NCBI RefSeq assembly: GCF_900187975.1
Contig: NZ_FZPC01000003.1
Location: 1-64,000 of the forward strand
Source: Pseudomonas delhiensis
GTDB lineage: Bacteria > Pseudomonadota > Gammaproteobacteria > Pseudomonadales > Pseudomonadaceae
Direction of reading: 5' to 3'
Length of the DNA: 64,000 nt
In this document: piece after piece, positions 58,412 through 64,000 of the stretch
Layout of the letters: each line of letters opens with the position of its first letter
How positions within the stretch are numbered: the first letter of the stretch is position 1
Program-made: the position numbers and the translations under genes
Notes under the pieces: model-generated
Told to the model about the DNA's origin: nothing
The model's database searches: none
What the model saw: the letters and a program-made list of their open reading frames with translations, nothing else

Positions 58412-60025
58412 TCAGGCGAACACCTCGACGCGGTTGCGTCCGCCGTGCTTGGCGCGGTACAGCGCCTCGTCGGCGCGCCGGGCCAGGACGGTGACGTCCT
58501 CGTCCTGGCCCAGCTGGGCGATGCCGCAGCTGAAGGTGCAGGCCAGGTCGGCGGGCTTGGCCGGGTAGCGGATTTCGGCGAAGCGCTGGCGGATTTCCTC
58601 CAGCACCTTGTGCGCCGCCGTGCTGTCGGTGTCCGGCAGCACCACGGCGAATTCCTCGCCGCCGTAGCGGCCGATGTGGTCGGTCTTGCGCAGGCGCTGC
58701 TTGAGGAACAGCGCCAGGCTCTTGATCACCCGGTCGCCCATGGGGTGGCCGTAGCTGTCGTTGACCTTCTTGAAGTGGTCGATGTCGAGCATGGCGAAGG
58801 TCAGCGGGCGGCCCTCGCGGCGCGCGCGGTAGCTGGCGTCTTCCAGCAGCTGCAGGGTATGGGTGTGGTTGTACAGCCCGGTGAGGCTGTCGCGCACCAT
58901 GCGCGCCTTGAGGCTGCGCGCCCGCGCCGCGCGGTTGCGCACGGTGGCGATCAGGTGGCGCGGCTTGATCGGCTTGGTGAGGAAGTCGTCGCCGCCCTCG
59001 CTCATGGCGTCCAGCTGCTTGTCCAGGTCGTCCTCGGCCGACAGGTAGATGATCGGCACGCTGACGTGGCGCTCGTGCTGGCGGATCACCTTGGCCAGCT
59101 CGGTGCCCAGGCATTCGGGCATGTACATGTCGAGGATGATCAGGTCGGGCTGGAACTCGGCCAGCTCGGCCATCACCGACAGCGGCGCGGTGAGCGCGCG
59201 GGTGACGACGCCGGCGCCGTTGAGGACCATCTCGGTGTGCGCCGCCTGGGCCCGCGAGTCGTCGACGATGAGCACGCGGAAGGGGTCGTAGTGGGCGACG
59301 CGGGTGAGCAGCTCGATCTTCTCCAGCACCCCGGAGGCGTCCAGGGTGCCGCTGAAGAACTCCTGGCCGCCGGCGCGGGCCGCGGCCAGGCGCGTCGGGG
59401 TGTCGGTTTCCTCGTGGCTGAAGAACAGCACCGGCAGCTTGTGCGCCAGGCCCGCCTGCACCTCCTCGGCCAGGGCCAGGCCGTGGCCCGCGCCGGCGAA
59501 GTCGACCTCCATCAGCAGCGCCGCCGGATGGCGCTCGGCCATGGCCGCGCGGAAGGCCGCGGCGTTCTCGCACAGCTGCGCGTGGACGCCGAAGAACTCC
59601 AGCTGCTGGGCCAGGCGCTCGGCGCGCTCGGCGTCCTGCAGGGCCAGGTAGACCGGCTTGCGCAGCGGCGGTAGCTGGGTGTGCTCGAGCTGGTCGCCAT
59701 GCCGCAGGCCGGTGCGCGACAGGCGCAGCATCAGCTGGGCGAACTCGTTGATCAGCTCGCTGGACAGGCGCCCGCGGTTTTCCGCCACGGCGTCCAGCCC
59801 GGCGCCGATGGCGGCGGCCAGCTGGGCGTGCTCGGCCTGCTCGAAGCGTTCGGCGTAGCGCTGCAGGCGCAGGGCGGCCTCGCGCAGGTCGAGCATGCCG
59901 CTGGCGGTCCATTCCGAGCGGCTCAGCTGCTGCCAGATCTCCAGCACGTGCCGGGCCTGGTGGATCACCCGCTGGGCGAAATGGTGTTTCAAGCGATCAC
60001 GGGTCGGATCGTCGTGCTCGGTCAT
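58412..60025 (-). CDS. gcbA: Response-regulator diguanylate cyclase GcbA
   Basis: A 537-residue protein: helical N-terminus (Hpt-like, to about 120), a degenerate receiver (about 125-245), a true receiver (FRVLIVDDSRAQAAHTEMVL, phosphorylatable Asp in LIILDMYMPE) and a GGDEF domain with active GGEEF. The inhibitory site RKTD lies five residues before GGEEF, so product inhibition is expected. Makes cyclic di-GMP. Domain order and position suit P. aeruginosa GcbA (PA4843), a promoter of attachment and dispersal control. Confidence 0.9.
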   Translation of the reverse strand: MTEHDDPTRDRLKHHFAQRVIHQARHVLEIWQQLSRSEWTASGMLDLREAALRLQRYAERFEQAEHAQLAAAIGAGLDAVAENRGRLSSELINEFAQLMLRLSRTGLRHGDQLEHTQLPPLRKPVYLALQDAERAERLAQQLEFFGVHAQLCENAAAFRAAMAERHPAALLMEVDFAGAGHGLALAEEVQAGLAHKLPVLFFSHEETDTPTRLAAARAGGQEFFSGTLDASGVLEKIELLTRVAHYDPFRVLIVDDSRAQAAHTEMVLNGAGVVTRALTAPLSVMAELAEFQPDLIILDMYMPECLGTELAKVIRQHERHVSVPIIYLSAEDDLDKQLDAMSEGGDDFLTKPIKPRHLIATVRNRAARARSLKARMVRDSLTGLYNHTHTLQLLEDASYRARREGRPLTFAMLDIDHFKKVNDSYGHPMGDRVIKSLALFLKQRLRKTDHIGRYGGEEFAVVLPDTDSTAAHKVLEEIRQRFAEIRYPAKPADLACTFSCGIAQLGQDEDVTVLARRADEALYRAKHGGRNRVEVFA

Positions 60026-60274
60026 GGCGCGCTTCTTGTGGGGGCTGACGCGGTGGCGAGAGTCGCCGGAGCGGTGATGGCATCATGCTACCATTTGCCG
60101 CTGGCAATTCCAGTGATGCCAGTCAAGGATCGCCACGCGTGCCATGCAGAGGGTAGGCTGCCCTTAGGGCGCCGACTGCGGCATGCTAGTGCGCCTGGAT
60201 CGCGGCATCGTCCGGCACCTGTGGCGAGGCTGGCGGTCCAACCTCTTTCCGTTAGTCGAACCAAGGACTTTGCC

Positions 60275-61342
60275 ATGTGGAACTGGAAGAATCGCGGCGG
60301 CTCGGTGCGCGAGCGCGTCGACGACAGGGTTGACGATGTGCGCGCCTACTTCGGCGGGCCCTGGCTGGCGCGCGTGGTGGGCGGGCTGCTGGGCGCCTAC
60401 CTGGTGGTCGCCGGCCTGGTCGGCTGGTACTGGAGCCGCGAGCCGGACCTGTTCCCCGTGCAGCAACACGCCCAGCAGGCCGCCGAGCGCGCCGGGCGGC
60501 AGATGGTGGTGGGCTACACCACCGTGGAAACCCTCAAGGAAGTGGTCGGCACCGTGCTGAACAAGCCGGGCGGCTACCTGTCCAACGACATCTTCCCGCC
60601 GGGCCTGTGGCTGGACAACATGCCCAGCTGGGAATACGGCGTGCTGGTGCAGACCCGCGACCTGTCCCGCGCCCTGCGCAAGGACTTCGCCCGCTCGCAG
60701 TCGCAGTCCACCGAGGACGCCGACCTGGCCCGCGCCGAGCCGCGCTTCAACTTCGACAATAAAAGCTGGGCGCTGCCGTCCTCCGAGTCGGAGTACGCCG
60801 AGGGCATCAAGTCCCTGGACCGCTACCTGGCGCGGCTTTCCGCCGAGCAGCCGAGCGCGCAGTTCTACGCCCGCGCCGACAGCCTGAACAACTGGCTGGG
60901 CGACGTCTCCACCCGCCTGGGCTCGATGTCCCAGCGGCTCTCGGCCAGCGTCGGCCGGGTCAAGCTCAACACCAACATCAATGCCGCCGCGCCGCTGGCC
61001 CCCGGGCAGGCGCCGCAGGTCGACGAGGAACTGCAGGAAACCCCCTGGCTGCAGATCGACAACGTGTTCTACGAGGCCCGCGGCCAGGCCTGGGCGCTGT
61101 CGCACATCCTGCGCGCCATCGAGGTCGACTTCGCCGACGTGCTGGCGAAGAAGAACGCCACCGTCAGCGTGCGGCAGATCATCCGCGAGCTGGAGGCCAC
61201 CCAGGAACCGTTGTGGAGCCCGATGGTGCTCAACGGCGGCGGCTTCGGCGTGCTGGCCAACCACTCGCTGGTGATGGCCAACTACATCTCCCGGGCCAAC
61301 GCCGCGATCATCGATCTGCGGCAGCTGCTGGCGCAGGGCTGA
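60275..61342 (+). CDS. DUF2333 family membrane-anchored protein
   Basis: A 355-residue protein with an N-terminal cytoplasmic stretch, one membrane segment (VVGGLLGAYLVVAGLVGWYW, about 33-52) and a periplasmic helical domain. Conserved GGYLSNDIFPPGLWLDNMPS and DVLAKKNATVSVRQIIRELE. CAAGGAC precedes ATG 60275. Divergent from gcbA. Function unknown. Stop overlaps the next ATG. Confidence 0.9.
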   Translation: MWNWKNRGGSVRERVDDRVDDVRAYFGGPWLARVVGGLLGAYLVVAGLVGWYWSREPDLFPVQQHAQQAAERAGRQMVVGYTTVETLKEVVGTVLNKPGGYLSNDIFPPGLWLDNMPSWEYGVLVQTRDLSRALRKDFARSQSQSTEDADLARAEPRFNFDNKSWALPSSESEYAEGIKSLDRYLARLSAEQPSAQFYARADSLNNWLGDVSTRLGSMSQRLSASVGRVKLNTNINAAAPLAPGQAPQVDEELQETPWLQIDNVFYEARGQAWALSHILRAIEVDFADVLAKKNATVSVRQIIRELEATQEPLWSPMVLNGGGFGVLANHSLVMANYISRANAAIIDLRQLLAQG

Positions 61343-61878
61343 TGGACCTCGTCAGCGCCGCCGAGGCCGCCCACCGGCTGGCCTCGGACCGGGAACTGAT
61401 CGCCTGGGTGGACGAGCGCGACCAGTTGCTGGGCGAGCTGCCGCGCGCCCAGCTGCGCGAGCGCGGGCTGATCGGCCGCGGCACCTTCATCCTGCTGTTC
61501 GGCGGCGCCGGGCAGCTCTGCGTGCACCGCCGCAGCCTGAGCAAGGCGGTGTACCCGGGCTACTGGGACGCCGCCGCCGGCGGCATGGTCCAGGCCGGCG
61601 AGAGCTACGCCCTGTCGGCCCGCCGCGAGCTGGAGGAAGAGCTGGGCGTGGCCGGCGTGGAACTGCGCGAGCACGGCACCTTCTTCTTCGACGAGCCGGG
61701 CAACCGGTTGTGGTGCGCGGTGTTCTCCGCCACCTGGGACGGGCCGCTGAAGCTGCAGCCGGAAGAGGTGCTGGAGGCGCGGTTCGTCGAGCCGGGGGTG
61801 GCTTTGGAGGAGGCTGGCGCCGGGGCTTTGTACTGTCCGGACTCTTTGCAGGCTTTGAGGCTTTATTTGGCTTCTTGA
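61342..61878 (+). CDS. NUDIX hydrolase (YfcD-like)
   Basis: A 178-residue protein with a complete Nudix box, GGMVQAGESYALSARREL followed by EEELG, fitting GX5EX7REUXEEXGU. The N-terminal WVDERDQLLGELPRAQLRER segment is typical of the YfcD/isopentenyl-diphosphate isomerase-like branch. The ATG overlaps the DUF2333 stop (TGATG), so the pair is an operon. Substrate unknown. Confidence 0.9.
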   Translation: MDLVSAAEAAHRLASDRELIAWVDERDQLLGELPRAQLRERGLIGRGTFILLFGGAGQLCVHRRSLSKAVYPGYWDAAAGGMVQAGESYALSARRELEEELGVAGVELREHGTFFFDEPGNRLWCAVFSATWDGPLKLQPEEVLEARFVEPGVALEEAGAGALYCPDSLQALRLYLAS

Positions 61879-61904
61879 GCGGCAGGCGGAAAGCGGAAAG
61901 CTGA

Positions 61905-62090
61905 AGAGCCCCTCACCCTGACCCTCTCCCGCAAGCGGGAGAGGGGACTGTCTTGAGTGGGCGTGTGGTTTGTGCCTCTGCTTGCCGATGCCTGTGCATC
62001 CACTCCGTGATAGCCGTCGTGCTCGGTGTTTCCGGCGCGGACTCCCTCTCCCGCTTGCGGGAGAGGGCCGGGGAGAGGGTGCTTTTTGAG
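61905..62090. repeat. CCCTCTCCCGC palindromes
   Basis: CCCTCTCCCGCAAGCGGGAG at 61920-61946 and CCCTCTCCCGCTTGCGGGAG at 62043-62066, the second followed by GGAGAGGGTGCTTTTTG, which could act as a terminator for the upstream operon. No gene is seen up to 62299. Confidence 0.75.
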
Positions 62091-62299
62091 GGGGCCATGG
62101 GGGCATGTCGCCAATCCGCCGATCAATGACGCATTTCCACCCTTAGCATTTGCCTCCAATGCTGGTAAATTGCGCGACCTTTCCGCCCGGGTCCTCCGGC
62201 GGGAATGCGCAGCCCCTGCCTGAGTGGGGCGTCGCGGTCGGCGCCAGCCGATCATTCGTTGACCTGGCCCCTAGAGGCCAATCCTGGGGAAAACGCCCG

Positions 62300-62671
62300 G
62301 TGGTCAAGAAAGCATCCTCCCTGTCCGCCCTCGGCGGGCTCGTCTACTCCACCGATGCGGGCCGGCATTGCCCGGACTGCAAGCAGCCCATTGGCGCCTG
62401 CACCTGCAAGCAGTCCGTGGTCCCGGCCGGCGATGGCATCGCCCGCGTGCGCCGCGAGACCAAGGGCCGCGGCGGCAAGACCGTGACCACGGTCAGCGGC
62501 GTGCCCCTGGCCGAAGACGCCCTCAAGGAACTGGCCAGCGCGCTGAAGAAGCGTTGCGGCACCGGCGGCGCGCTGAAGGACGGCGTCATCGAGATCCAGG
62601 GCGACCACGTCGAGCTGCTCCTCGAAGAGTTGGCCAAGCGCGGCTTCAAGGCTAAGAAATCCGGCGGCTGA
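62300..62671 (+). CDS. SUI1-family translation initiation factor (YciH-like)
   Basis: A 123-residue protein: N-terminal zinc-binding-like cysteines ([14 protein letters not shown]) then an eIF1/SUI1 domain with [16 protein letters not shown] and [21 protein letters not shown] 62300 is the start, with GGGGA upstream; the frame is open further 5' but without family similarity. YciH-type proteins affect start-site fidelity under stress. Confidence 0.9.
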   Translation: MVKKASSLSALGGLVYSTDAGRHCPDCKQPIGACTCKQSVVPAGDGIARVRRETKGRGGKTVTTVSGVPLAEDALKELASALKKRCGTGGALKDGVIEIQGDHVELLLEELAKRGFKAKKSGG

Positions 62672-62688
62672 TTCGTCTCTCCCCTGCA

Positions 62689-62742
62689 GGGAACGGGTTA
62701 GGCAGCGGCGCAGTGCGCCGGCATGCCGGCCAGCCCGTTCCC
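62689..62742 (+). terminator. Hairpin between SUI1-like gene and speA
   Basis: GGGAACGGG (62689-62697) and CCCGTTCCC (62734-62742) form a perfect 9-bp stem, with a smaller GCCGGCATGCCGGC palindrome in the loop. Just after the stop of the SUI1-like gene. No T-run. Confidence 0.5.
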
Positions 62743-62903
62743 TAGATGGGAGATGCGCCGCGCTCGCGAGTTCGCCACGCTTTCCTAAACTACCGCCAGA
62801 GATGGCGGTCAACACGGCAACGTCATACCCGACGTATAGGCTTGTTGCGTCCGCGCGCTACCCGCGCCGGGCGCTCGACTTTCTTTTCAGGAGACACCCG
62901 CGC

Positions 62904-64000
<1,097 letters not shown>

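Overview
The window is GC-rich DNA from a Pseudomonas, most likely of the P. aeruginosa group. From memory, the gene order speA, SUI1-like factor, NUDIX hydrolase, DUF2333, gcbA, dsbD, aroQ, accB, accC, prmA, DUF3426 protein, dusB, fis, purH, purD, retS, marC, urtABCDE, ureD, ureA, acetyltransferase, ureB, ureC, and then on to osmE, is that of P. aeruginosa PAO1 around PA4839-PA4876. Protein lengths also agree. The species cannot be fixed from sequence alone.

Region 1 (2-12804) is accessory. It opens inside a giant CdiA-type contact-dependent inhibition exoprotein whose 5' end lies outside the window. After the VENN motif (8042-8053) its code turns AT-richer and encodes an unassigned toxin tip, followed by an overlapping immunity gene (9073-9666). 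Behind it lies a graveyard of modules: an IS4-like transposase tail, a deleted cdiA fragment interrupted by the left end of an IS66-family element, and two more immunity-like genes. Each of these two is preceded by the last 18-30 codons of a lost toxin. A roughly 90-100 bp imperfect inverted repeat follows every immunity gene, in four copies, one truncated. This repeat-delimited array of toxin-stub/immunity cassettes is the most interesting structure seen. A ParD/ParE toxin-antitoxin pair closes the region.

Region 2 (13405-25966) holds a three-lipoprotein operon (CsgG-like, DUF4810, DUF799), an unrecognised 505-residue protein, a chemoreceptor, a small membrane protein, an MFS transporter, a secreted protein made of 22-23-residue repeats, a ferritin-like protein, an AsmA-family protein, a GyrI-like domain protein and OsmE.

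Region 3 (26425-46247) contains an Hsp70-like protein, an oxaloacetate decarboxylase-type enzyme, two tandem paralogous exported proteins, a DksA-like zinc-finger protein and an orphan periplasmic binding protein. It continues with urease genes (ureC, ureB, acetyltransferase, ureA, ureD) and the urea ABC transporter urtABCDE, so urea uptake and hydrolysis are encoded together, although ureE, ureF and ureG are not in the window. MarC and the hybrid sensor RetS follow.

Region 4 (46395-64000) is core: purine synthesis (purD, purH), fis with dusB, prmA, acetyl-CoA carboxylase subunits accB/accC with aroQ, dsbD, the diguanylate cyclase GcbA, DUF2333, NUDIX, SUI1-like factor and the start of speA (cut by the window end). 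Intergenic gaps in regions 3-4 are full of REP-type palindromes and short tandem repeats, many directly against gene ends.
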